NCBI RefSeq assembly: GCF_900109265.1
Contig: NZ_FNZM01000012.1
Location: forward strand, 248,001 to 312,000
Length of the DNA stretch: 64,000 nt
Source: Paraburkholderia tropica
Lineage (GTDB): Bacteria; Pseudomonadota; Gammaproteobacteria; Burkholderiales; Burkholderiaceae
Reading direction: 5' to 3'
Numbering within the stretch: the first letter of the stretch is position 1; every line of letters starts with the position of its first letter. Shown here piece after piece: positions 17,805 through 25,917 of the stretch. The translations under genes and the position numbers were made by a program. Under the pieces are notes generated by a model. It was not told where the DNA came from. It worked only from the letters and a program-made list of their open reading frames with translations, and searched no databases.

Positions 17805-18313
17805 CGCCCGACGCGCCGACGCTCGCCGCGCCGCTCGACCGCGCCTGGATCGCCGCGCACATTCCGCACAGCGGCGCGATGTGCCTGCTCGACAGCGTCG
17901 AAGCCTGGGACGACGCGCAGATCCGCTGCCTCGCGACCAGCCATCTCGACGCGCACAATCCGCTGCGCGCGAACGGCCGGCTCGCCTCGGTCTGCGGCGT
18001 CGAATACGCGGCGCAGGCGATGGCCGTGCACGGCGCGCTCGGCAGTCTCGCCGATATCGGCGCGACGGCGCAGCGTCCGCGCGCGGGCTTTCTCGCGAGC
18101 GTGCGCGGCGTCGAGGCGCAGGTCGCGCGGCTCGATACGCTGGACGCGCCGCTCATCGTCGAGGCCGAGCGCATCGGCGGCGACGGCACCACGATTCTTT
18201 ACCGCTTCACGCTGCGCTGCGACGCCCGCGTGCTGCTGACGGGACGCGCGGCGGTCATGCTCGACGCGTCCGCGGCGGGGACGCTGCGACGTCCCGCCAT
18301 CGATAACTGCTGA
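17801..18313 (+). CDS. 3-hydroxyacyl-ACP dehydratase, hotdog fold (ApeP-like)
   Basis: This 170-residue protein carries the IPHSGAMCLLDSVEAW motif at residues 24-39 and CGVEYAAQAMAVHGAL near 66-81, typical of the second dehydratase in aryl polyene clusters. With the hotdog domain fused to the ligase upstream, the cluster has two dehydratase units, as expected for building conjugated double bonds. It is the last biosynthetic gene of the operon and is followed 13 bp later by a small periplasmic protein gene. Confidence 0.88.
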   Translation: MTPDAPTLAAPLDRAWIAAHIPHSGAMCLLDSVEAWDDAQIRCLATSHLDAHNPLRANGRLASVCGVEYAAQAMAVHGALGSLADIGATAQRPRAGFLASVRGVEAQVARLDTLDAPLIVEAERIGGDGTTILYRFTLRCDARVLLTGRAAVMLDASAAGTLRRPAIDNC

Positions 18314-18326
18314 AGGGAGAACCACA

Positions 18327-18644
18327 ATGAAAACCCATCGAATCCTGCTGGCCGCGCTGGCGTTCGGCCTGGCCAGTTCGGCCGCGTTCGCCGACGTGCA
18401 CGAAGTGAAGGAAGACATCAAGCACGACACGAAGTCGGCGGCGAAAGCGACCGGCCACGCGGCGCGCGACTTCGGCCACGCGACGGCGAGCGCGGCGAAG
18501 ACCGTCGGCCACGGCATCGCGCACGGCACGCGCGAAGGCTGGGACGCCACCAAGCACGCGACGCACGAAGGCTGGGACGCCACCAAGCGCACCACGAAAC
18601 GCGTGTTCCATAAGGACGATGCGCCGGGCAAGGACGACGCTTAA
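18327..18644 (+). CDS. Small His/Lys-rich periplasmic protein with internal repeats
   Basis: The 105-residue protein has a clear signal peptide (KTHRILLAALAFGLASSAAFA, cut about residue 22). The mature chain is helical, basic and rich in His, Ala and Lys. The motif EGWDATK occurs twice (about residues 71-77 and 82-88), within a looser His-Ala-Thr/Lys repeat. No family was recognised. It has a good Shine-Dalgarno (GGGAGAA) and sits 13 bp after the dehydratase, followed by a strong terminator. It may therefore be co-transcribed with the polyene cluster or be an unrelated stress-type protein. Confidence 0.72.
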   Translation: MKTHRILLAALAFGLASSAAFADVHEVKEDIKHDTKSAAKATGHAARDFGHATASAAKTVGHGIAHGTREGWDATKHATHEGWDATKRTTKRVFHKDDAPGKDDA

Positions 18645-18673
18645 AGTCTTCGCATCCCCTTCCGGCGCGTACA

Positions 18674-18706
18674 CGACGGCGTGTTCATTCGACACGCCGT
18701 CGGTTT
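18674..18706 (+). terminator. Intrinsic terminator after the polyene-like operon
   Basis: CGACGGCGTGT (18674-18684) pairs perfectly with ACACGCCGTCG (18692-18702) around a 7-nt loop, followed by GTTT. The stem is 11 bp long, but the T-tract is short. Confidence 0.7.
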
Positions 18707-18884
18707 CACCCCGGGCGCGTGCGTCTCGTGCGCCGCCATGACTGCGCGACGGCATCACGCGACCTCGATCGCCTCGCCCGATGCCCGCCAAACCGGGCTC
18801 GCACGCCGCTTTCCCTCCTCCGAACGGCCAATTTGCCCGCTTTTTGTCCGGTAAGCGCCCGCGACAAGGCAAAATACGGGTTTC

Positions 18885-18909
18885 GAGCCCGCACGGGCTC
18901 ATGTTTTTT
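18885..18909 (+). terminator. Terminator-like hairpin in the leader of the DUF2760/Hsp70 operon
   Basis: GAGCCC-GCAC-GGGCTC is followed after AT by GTTTTTT. It lies 115 nt before the ATG at 19024 and 179 bp after the previous operon's own terminator. It could be a backup terminator or an attenuator inside the 5' leader of the Hsp70 operon. The surrounding 380 bp (18645-19023) hold no gene. Confidence 0.6.
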
Positions 18910-19023
18910 CCCGCCGGCCGCTCCGCACACGGGGCCCGAACACGGCGAAGCCGCGCGAGAGACGCAGCGGCGCCCGGCCCGGCCGGACGCTCGCCCGCGC
19001 GTGCGAGACCACTGGAGTAGTTG

Positions 19024-19626
19024 ATGACCGAAGCCAAGATTTCCTTCGCTGGCCGCCTTTCGCTGGCCATCGGATCGTTTTTCGCCATTCTCGGCGACGC
19101 CGACCTCGCGGCCGGCGTGCGCCGTCTGCGTAACGGCGAGGCCGCCGCGCCCGCGCCGCAAGCGCCCGTGCCTGCCGCCGCACCCGTGGCCGCGCCTGCA
19201 CCCGTCGCTGCGCCCGCTCCCGCGCCGGTCGCCGCCATCGAGGAAGCCAGCCCGCAATCGGCGCTGCAACTGCTCGGCCTGCTGCAGCGTAATGCGCGCT
19301 TCGTCGACTTCGTCGAGGAAGACATCGCCGGCTACAACGACGCCGACATCGGCGCGGCCGCGCGTCTCGTCCACGAAGGCTGCCGCGCCACGCTGCGCGA
19401 GCACTTCACGATCCGCCCGGTGCGCAGCGAGGCCGAAGGCAGCCGCGTGACCATCGCGGAAGGCTTCGACGCCACCGCCATCCGCCTGACCGGCAACGTG
19501 GTCGGCTCCGCGCCGTTCAACGGCACCGTCAGCCATCGCGGCTGGCGCGTCGAAGACGTCAAACTGCCCAAGCTCGTGAAGTCGCACGACGCGAAGGTCA
19601 TCGCACCGGCCGAGGTGGAACTGTGA
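19024..19626 (+). CDS. DUF2760-type protein, first gene of the twin-Hsp70 operon
   Basis: The 200-residue protein has three parts. An N-terminal hydrophobic region (about 8-30) is followed by a long Ala/Pro-rich linker (about residues 40-75). The C-terminal conserved domain (about 78-195) contains ALQLLGLLQRNARFVDFVEED and VSHRGWRVEDVKLPKL. This fits the DUF2760 family, which is found next to divergent Hsp70 genes and has no known function. GGAG seven bases upstream supports the ATG at 19024. The stop overlaps the GTG of the next gene, so the two are coupled. Confidence 0.75.
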   Translation: MTEAKISFAGRLSLAIGSFFAILGDADLAAGVRRLRNGEAAAPAPQAPVPAAAPVAAPAPVAAPAPAPVAAIEEASPQSALQLLGLLQRNARFVDFVEEDIAGYNDADIGAAARLVHEGCRATLREHFTIRPVRSEAEGSRVTIAEGFDATAIRLTGNVVGSAPFNGTVSHRGWRVEDVKLPKLVKSHDAKVIAPAEVEL

Positions 19627-21491
19627 GCGATCCGCGTTTTTCGATCGGCGTCGATCTGGGCACGACGCACTGCGCCCTCTCCTACGTCGACCTCGCCGCC
19701 AGTGACGGCGAAAAGACCGTGCAGGGCGTACTGCCCGTCACGCAACTCACCGCGCCGGGCGCGATCGAGTCGCCCGAGCTGCTGCCCTCGTTTCTCTATC
19801 TGCCGAACGCGGGCGAACTTACGCCCGGCGACCTGACGCTGCCGTGGACCGCCTCGCGCGAGTACGCCGTCGGCGAAATGGCGCGCAGCCGTGGTGCGGG
19901 CACGCCCATCCGTCTCGTGTCGAGCGCGAAGAGCTGGCTCTGCCATCCGGGCGTGGACCGCCGCGCGGCGATCCTGCCGAACGACGCGCCGCCCGAAGTC
20001 GCGCGCGTCTCGCCGCTCGAAAGCTCGATCCGCTATCTCACGCATCTGCGCGAGGCGTGGGATCACGCGCATCCGGATGCGCCGTTCGCGCAGCAGGACG
20101 TCACCGTCACGATTCCGGCCTCGTTCGATCCGGCCGCGCGCGAGCTGACAGCCGAAGCCGCGCAGGCCGCCGGCTACACCAGCATGACGCTGCTCGAAGA
20201 ACCGCAGGCCGCGCTCTATAGCTGGATCCAGAAGAGCGGCGGCGCGTGGCGCAAGGACGTGAAGGTCGGCGACATCATCCTCGTCGTGGACGTGGGCGGC
20301 GGCACCACCGACCTCTCGCTGATCGCCGTGGTCGAGCGCGAAGGCAATCTCGAACTGCTGCGCGTGGCCGTGGGCGAACACATCCTGCTCGGCGGCGACA
20401 ACATGGACCTCGCGCTCGCGCACGTGGTCGCGCGCAAGCTCGCCCAGCAAGGCACGCAGGCCGATCCGTGGCAGTTGCGCGCGCTCACCTACGCCTGCCG
20501 TTCGGCCAAGGAGCAACTGCTCTCCGACGCCGGCCTCGAAGCGGTGCCGCTGGTGGTGCCGAGCCGCGGCTCGAAGCTGATCGGCGGCTCGATCCGCACC
20601 GAACTCACGCGCGCTGAACTCACGGCCACGATCCTCGAAGGCTTCTTCCCGCGCGTGGACGCCGCGGCGCGTCCGGTCGTGCGCACCCGTGCCGGCCTGA
20701 CGCAACTCGGCCTGCCCTACGCGCAGGACGCGGGCGTCACGCGCCATCTCGCGGCCTTCCTCGGCCGCCAGGTCGCGGCGCTCGCGGAAGTCGAAGGCTT
20801 CGGCGCGCCCGCCGAGGGCACGAGCTTCCTGCATCCCACCGCCGTGCTGTTCAACGGCGGCGTGTTCAAGTCGTCGCTGCTCGCCGGACGTGTGCTCGAG
20901 ATCATCAACGGCTGGCTGTCGGCGGAAGGCGCGGCCCCCGCGCGTCTGCTCGGCGGCGCGGACCTCGATCTCGCGGTCGCGCGCGGCGCGGCCTATTACG
21001 GCTATGTGAAGCGCGGCAAGGGCGTGCGCATTCGCGGCGGCACGGCGCGCGCGTACTACGTGGCGATCGAGTCGGCCATGCCCGCGGTGCCGGGCCTCGA
21101 ACCGCCGATTTCGGCGCTCTGCGTCGCGCCCTTCGGCATGGAAGAAGGCAGCGACGCCGCCTTGCCGCCGCAGGAATTCGGCCTCGTCGTGGGCGAGCCG
21201 GTGCAATTCCGCTTCTTCGGCTCGTCGGTGCGCCGTCAGGATCAGGTCGGCACGATGCTCGACTTCTGGTCGCCCGAGGAACTACAGGAACTCGAATCAA
21301 TTCAGGCCACGCTGCCCAGCGCGGGCCGTACCGTGGGCGAAGTCGTCGCGGTCCGGCTGCATGCGCGCGTGACCGAAGCGGGCACGCTCGAACTCGAAGC
21401 CGTGCCGTCGGGTAGCGACGAGCGCTGGAAAGTCGAGTTCGACGTGCGCGGCGGCGCGGGCGAAGGCGCGGGCCAGGGCGCGAGCTTCTGA
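19623..21491 (+). CDS. Divergent Hsp70-family protein (first copy)
   Basis: The 622-residue protein has an actin-type ATPase domain. The phosphate-1 motif is GVDLGTTHCALSYVD at residues 8-22, LEEPQAALYSW lies near 193-203, and phosphate-2 motif VVDVGGGTTDLSLI near 222-235. The adenosine-motif region includes LFNGGVFKS near 404. The C-terminal part is a shortened, beta-rich substrate-like domain without the helical lid of DnaK. It starts with GTG overlapping the DUF2760 stop. It is a specialised Hsp70, not DnaK or HscA. The client is unknown. Confidence 0.85.
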   Translation: MSDPRFSIGVDLGTTHCALSYVDLAASDGEKTVQGVLPVTQLTAPGAIESPELLPSFLYLPNAGELTPGDLTLPWTASREYAVGEMARSRGAGTPIRLVSSAKSWLCHPGVDRRAAILPNDAPPEVARVSPLESSIRYLTHLREAWDHAHPDAPFAQQDVTVTIPASFDPAARELTAEAAQAAGYTSMTLLEEPQAALYSWIQKSGGAWRKDVKVGDIILVVDVGGGTTDLSLIAVVEREGNLELLRVAVGEHILLGGDNMDLALAHVVARKLAQQGTQADPWQLRALTYACRSAKEQLLSDAGLEAVPLVVPSRGSKLIGGSIRTELTRAELTATILEGFFPRVDAAARPVVRTRAGLTQLGLPYAQDAGVTRHLAAFLGRQVAALAEVEGFGAPAEGTSFLHPTAVLFNGGVFKSSLLAGRVLEIINGWLSAEGAAPARLLGGADLDLAVARGAAYYGYVKRGKGVRIRGGTARAYYVAIESAMPAVPGLEPPISALCVAPFGMEEGSDAALPPQEFGLVVGEPVQFRFFGSSVRRQDQVGTMLDFWSPEELQELESIQATLPSAGRTVGEVVAVRLHARVTEAGTLELEAVPSGSDERWKVEFDVRGGAGEGAGQGASF

Positions 21492-21526
21492 GCGCACGCT
21501 TGAAGTCCGATCCGCCTGAGAACGCG

Positions 21527-24394
21527 ATGAAGCAATACGTCGTCGGCATCGACCTGGGAACGAGCAACACGGTCGTGGCCTGGGCCGAAGCCGGCGCGAG
21601 CGGGGCCGCTGCGGGCAACATCGGCGTGTTCGAAATCGAGCAACTGACGGGGCTCGGCGAAGTGAGCGCGCAGCCGTTGCTGCCTTCGGCGCGCTATCAC
21701 CCCGCGCCCGGCGAACTCGCTGCCGACGCGCTGCGTTTGCCGTGGCCCGACGCCACGGCTTCGTCTGCCGCTTCGTCCGCCGCCTCCACGGCCGACACGC
21801 CCGCGCCCGTCATCGGCAAGCTCGCGCGCACGCTCGGCGCGCAGGTGCCGGGGCGGCTCGTGGCCAGCGCGAAAAGCTGGCTCTCGCACGCCTCGGTCGA
21901 CCGGCTCGCGCCGATCCTGCCCTGGGGCGCGCCCGACGAGGTCGCGAAGGTCTCGCCCGTCGACGCGAGCGCCAGTTATCTCGCGCACGTCCGCGCAGCC
22001 TGGCATCACCGTTTTCCGCACGCGCCGCTCGAACATCAGGACGTGGTGCTCACCGTACCCGCCTCGTTCGACGACGGCGCGCGCGCGCTCACGCTCGAAG
22101 CCGCGCGGCGCGCGCAACTGCCCACGCTGCGCCTGCTCGAAGAACCGCAGGCCGCGTTCTACGACTGGCTGTTCCATCATCGCGACGCGCTGCAAGCCGA
22201 ACTCGCGCAGACGCGTCTCGTGCTCGTCTGCGACGTGGGCGGCGGCACGACCGACCTCACGCTCATCAAGGTCCATTTCGAGGACGGCGAGCCGCAGTTG
22301 ACGCGCATCGGCGTGGGCAACCATCTGATGCTGGGCGGCGACAACATGGACCTCGCGCTCGCCCACCTGGCCGAAAGCCGGCTCGCGACGCAGGACGCGC
22401 GGCTCTCGGCCGCCAGCCTGTCGCAGCTCGTCGAGCGCTGCCGCGTCGCCAAGGAGCAACTGCTCGGCGACGCCGCGCCCGAGTCGGTCGGCATCACGCT
22501 GCTCGGTGCGGGCGCGCGGCTGATCGGCGGCGCGCGTTCGACGCAACTGGGCCGCGACGAGGCCGAGCGCATCGTCGTCGACGGGTTCTTTCCGGCGGTC
22601 GGCCCGCGCGATCTGCCGCGCCGCTCGCGTGCGGCGATCGTCGAATTCGGTCTGCCCTATGCGGCCGATGCGGGCATCACGCGTCACATCGCGTCCTTCC
22701 TGCAACGCTTCGCCGCGCAGTCGCGCGAGGCGCTCGGTGTGTCCGCCCATCATGCCGATGCCGTTTCGAACGGTGAATCCGCCGCCCCGCCGATGCCCGA
22801 CACGCTGCTGCTCAACGGCGGCGTGTTCCGCGCGCCCGCGCTGTCGGCGCGTCTGCGCGAGACGCTGGGCAACTGGCGGCAAGCGCCGCTCACCGTGCTG
22901 CAAAACGATCAGCCCGACGTGGCCGTCGCGCGCGGCGCGGTCGCGTTCGCATTGGCGCGCGCGGGTCACGCGCCGCGTATCGGCGGCGGCTCGCCGCGCA
23001 GCTATTTTCTGGTGCTCGACGAGGGCGGCGACGCGCGGCGCGGCATCTGCCTGCTGCCGCGCGGCACCGAGGAAGGCCACGAAGTGCAGCTCGACGAGCG
23101 CGTGTTCGCGCTGCGTCTGGGCCATCCCGTGCAGTTCCATCTGGTCTCGACGGTCGCGGAAACGGCGTGGCAGCCGGGCGAGATCGTCGATCTCGATCAG
23201 GACGCCGCCGACTTCGTGCGTCTGCCTCCGCTCGCGACCGTGGTCGCGCGCGAGCGCGGCGCGAACAAGGCGCGCAACGAGCGCGACGAAAGGCCCGTGC
23301 GGCTCACGGCGCAACTGACCGAAGTCGGCACGCTTGAAGTGCGCTGTATCGCGACCGAGGACGCGTCGCAGCGCTGGCTGCTCGAATTCCAGTTGCGCCG
23401 CGACGAAGCCGCTCACGCCGCGAACACCGGCGACGACGTCCGCCATGCTTCGCTCGATCACGCCATCGAACTGATCGAGCGCGTGTTCGGCGCGAAGTCG
23501 TCGAAGGTCGATCCGAAGGAAGTGAAGCGGCTGCGCGCGCAGCTCGAACACACGCTCGGAGCGCGCCAGAACTGGGACAGCCCGCTGCTGCGCGAACTGT
23601 TCGGCGCGCTCTGGGAACGCGCCGCGCGCCGCCGCCGCTCGCCCGACCACGAGCGCCTGTGGCTCAATCTCGCCGGTTATTGCGTGCGGCCCGGGTTCGG
23701 CTATCCGCTCGACGAATGGCGCGTCGGACAACTGTGGACGCTGTTCGACGACGGCATCCAGCACATCAACGACAGCCAGGTCTGGTCCGAATGGTGGACG
23801 CTCTGGCGGCGCGCGGCCGGCGGTCTCGACGAGGCCGCGCAGGAGCAGGTGCTCGAAGCGATGCGCTGGCTCGAAGACGCGGCCAGTTCGAAGCAGCACA
23901 AGCTGCCGTTCGATCCCGCGCGCCTCGGCAACGCCGATATGACGCGGCTTTACGCGTCGCTCGAACGGATCGGCGCGGATCGCAAGATCGAGATTGGCGA
24001 GCGGCTGCTGGCGCGGCTGCAGAAGCCTGCGGAGAATCATCAGAGCTGGTGGGCCGTCGGGCGTATCGGCGCGCGGCTGCCCTTCTATGGCAGCGCGCAC
24101 GGCGTCGTGCCGCCCGAGGTCGCCACGCGCTGGCTCGACGCGATCCTCGCGCTCGACTGGAAGAAGGTCGAACCGGCAATGTTCGCCGCCACGCAAATCG
24201 CGCGTATGACCGGCGACCGCTCGCGCGATCTCGATCCTGGCGTGCGCGACACGGTGCTGCGTCGGCTCGAACACGGCAATGCGCCGCCCGCGTGGATCGA
24301 GATGGTGCGCGAAGTCGTCACGCTCGATAACGCCGATACGGGCCGCGTGTTCGGCGAAGCGCTGCCCGCGGGGTTGAAGTTGATGGGCGCGTAG
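21527..24394 (+). CDS. Large divergent Hsp70-family protein with extra C-terminal domain (DUF3731-type)
   Basis: This 955-residue protein has the same ATPase core as its neighbour: GIDLGTSNTVVAWAEAG at residue 6, LEEPQAAFYDWL, CDVGGGTTDLTLIK and LLNGGVFRAPAL. It also has a C-terminal extension of about 300 residues (from about 640 on) that is helical and Trp-rich, including LFGALWERAARRRRSPDHERLWLN and SEWWTLWRRAAGG. That extension fits the DUF3731 region reported on such Hsp70s. The two Hsp70s are adjacent (35 bp gap) and clearly paralogous. Whether they act together is an inference. Confidence 0.83.
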   Translation: MKQYVVGIDLGTSNTVVAWAEAGASGAAAGNIGVFEIEQLTGLGEVSAQPLLPSARYHPAPGELAADALRLPWPDATASSAASSAASTADTPAPVIGKLARTLGAQVPGRLVASAKSWLSHASVDRLAPILPWGAPDEVAKVSPVDASASYLAHVRAAWHHRFPHAPLEHQDVVLTVPASFDDGARALTLEAARRAQLPTLRLLEEPQAAFYDWLFHHRDALQAELAQTRLVLVCDVGGGTTDLTLIKVHFEDGEPQLTRIGVGNHLMLGGDNMDLALAHLAESRLATQDARLSAASLSQLVERCRVAKEQLLGDAAPESVGITLLGAGARLIGGARSTQLGRDEAERIVVDGFFPAVGPRDLPRRSRAAIVEFGLPYAADAGITRHIASFLQRFAAQSREALGVSAHHADAVSNGESAAPPMPDTLLLNGGVFRAPALSARLRETLGNWRQAPLTVLQNDQPDVAVARGAVAFALARAGHAPRIGGGSPRSYFLVLDEGGDARRGICLLPRGTEEGHEVQLDERVFALRLGHPVQFHLVSTVAETAWQPGEIVDLDQDAADFVRLPPLATVVARERGANKARNERDERPVRLTAQLTEVGTLEVRCIATEDASQRWLLEFQLRRDEAAHAANTGDDVRHASLDHAIELIERVFGAKSSKVDPKEVKRLRAQLEHTLGARQNWDSPLLRELFGALWERAARRRRSPDHERLWLNLAGYCVRPGFGYPLDEWRVGQLWTLFDDGIQHINDSQVWSEWWTLWRRAAGGLDEAAQEQVLEAMRWLEDAASSKQHKLPFDPARLGNADMTRLYASLERIGADRKIEIGERLLARLQKPAENHQSWWAVGRIGARLPFYGSAHGVVPPEVATRWLDAILALDWKKVEPAMFAATQIARMTGDRSRDLDPGVRDTVLRRLEHGNAPPAWIEMVREVVTLDNADTGRVFGEALPAGLKLMGA

Positions 24395-24437
24395 CGTTCG
24401 CGCGCAGGGATCGGCATACGCGCCGTCATCGAGAAAG

Positions 24438-24476
24438 CAAAAACGCGCTCCGGCCTGAAACCGGAGCGCGTTTTTT
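24438..24476. terminator. Bidirectional terminator between the Hsp70 operon and the nitrate transporter
   Basis: AAACGCGCTCCGG pairs with CCGGAGCGCGTTT around a CTGAA loop; there are A-runs on the left and TTTTTT on the right. It can end both the Hsp70 operon and the convergent transporter operon. Confidence 0.88.
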
Positions 24477-24498
24477 ACGCGTGACGCAGTGACGGAAC

Positions 24499-25893
24499 TC
24501 AGTTGCCCGCACGCACCTCGACAGTCTGCACAGCCGCTTGCGGCATGACGCTTTCCTGCGGCAGCGCCCATTCGAGCCAGCGCGCGCGATGCGCCACCAC
24601 CAGCATGAAGGCCAGCGCCGCGATCGCGCCGAACGTCGCAAAACCCATCTGATAGCTGCCCGTGCTTTCCTTCGCAATGCCCATGATGACCGGCAGATAG
24701 AAGCCGCCGATGCCGCCCGCGGCGCCCACGATACCCGACATCAGACCCGTGCGGCCGGTCCAGCGGCGCGGCACGAGCTGGAAGGTCGCGCCGTTGCCGA
24801 GACCGAAGCAGACATACGTGAACAGCAGCAGCGCGATGCCCGCGGCGAACGGCGGCATCCACGCGGCGAATGCGAAGTCGCACAGCGAGATCGCGGCGAG
24901 CAGCAGCACGAGCGCGCGCACGCCGGAGATGCGATCGGCGATCAGGCCGCCGAGCGGACGCACCATCGCGCCCGTCAGCGCCAGCAGCGACATGATCACG
25001 CCCGCTTCGAGCTTCGGCACCTGATAGAGCGAGATCAGCAGCGTCGTCACATACGAGGACATGCCGACGAAACCGCCGAACGTGATGCTGTACACGAGCA
25101 TCACGACCCACGTATCGCCTTCCGCGAGCACGCCGCGATAGTGACGCGGCAGCACCGCGATCGCGAGCAGCGCGCCGAGCACCGGCAGCAGCAGCACGCC
25201 GGTCTTGCCCGCGCCGAACACGCCGTCGTGCACGGCCAGCACCAGCGCGATCAGACCGGCGAGCGTGATGAAGAACGCGCGCATCGCTTTCGGCGCGCTG
25301 CCCGATTTCGGGCCGAGATCGCGCGCCCAGAAGCACACGGCGAGCGCCGCGAGCGCCAGCAACGGCAGCGCCGCGCCCGTCGCGCGCGCCCAGCCGAAGC
25401 TGTTGGCGAGACCGGGGAACAGGAAGCCGTCGAGCACCGCGCCGATGTTGCCGGCCGCCGCGAGACCGAGCACGAGACCCTGCACCTTCGGCGGATAGTT
25501 GCTGCCCGCCATCGGCAGCGCCACCGCGAAACTCGCGCCGCCCACGCCGAGCAGCACGCCCAGCACCAGCAGCAGCGTGTACGACGGCGTGCCCGGCATC
25601 AGCAGCAGCACGAGCGCCGGAATCGCCGACAGCGCAATGCCCATCAGCGCGACCTTGCGGCCGTCGCAGGCCTGATAGAGATTGCCGAGCGTGACGCGCA
25701 GGATCGCCGCGCCGAGCACCGGCACCGCGACCAGCAGGCCGAGTTCGCCCGGCGTCATCTTGATGTCCTTCTGGATGAACGGCGCGAGCGGCCCCAACAT
25801 CACCCACACCGTGAAGCCGGTGTCGAAGTACAGAAAACACGCGACCAGCGCGCGCCAGTTACCGCTCTTCAGCGAGTTCAGCAGGTCTTTCAC
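24499..25893 (-). CDS. narK: Nitrate/nitrite MFS transporter (NarK/NasA family)
   Basis: The 464-residue protein has twelve likely membrane helices and the nitrate-nitrite-porter features, including GLAAAGNIGAVLDGFLFPGLA near residues 135-155 and GIVGAAGGIGGFYLPVIMG near 395-413. These glycine-rich signature segments are characteristic of NarK-type carriers. It takes nitrate into the cytoplasm for the NasA/NirBD pathway encoded 20 kb away. It is the second gene of a minus-strand operon after the PilJ-like gene (24 bp gap), behind the shared attenuator. Assimilatory use is inferred from that co-regulation. Confidence 0.9.
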   Translation of the reverse strand: MKDLLNSLKSGNWRALVACFLYFDTGFTVWVMLGPLAPFIQKDIKMTPGELGLLVAVPVLGAAILRVTLGNLYQACDGRKVALMGIALSAIPALVLLLMPGTPSYTLLLVLGVLLGVGGASFAVALPMAGSNYPPKVQGLVLGLAAAGNIGAVLDGFLFPGLANSFGWARATGAALPLLALAALAVCFWARDLGPKSGSAPKAMRAFFITLAGLIALVLAVHDGVFGAGKTGVLLLPVLGALLAIAVLPRHYRGVLAEGDTWVVMLVYSITFGGFVGMSSYVTTLLISLYQVPKLEAGVIMSLLALTGAMVRPLGGLIADRISGVRALVLLLAAISLCDFAFAAWMPPFAAGIALLLFTYVCFGLGNGATFQLVPRRWTGRTGLMSGIVGAAGGIGGFYLPVIMGIAKESTGSYQMGFATFGAIAALAFMLVVAHRARWLEWALPQESVMPQAAVQTVEVRAGN

Positions 25894-25917
25894 GAGGCTC
25901 TCCCCAGGTAAAAACGG

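Noticed and set aside
18876..18905. Possible tRNA T-arm (GGGTTTCGAGCCC)
   Set aside because: No acceptor, D or anticodon arms could be assembled around it; the sequence is better explained as part of the hairpin at 18885-18909.
21302..25840. Minus-strand open frame of 1512 codons spanning the Hsp70 gene and the transporter
   Set aside because: The frame is antisense to a clear Hsp70 over most of its length and out of frame with the transporter. The open length is due to GC-rich codon bias.
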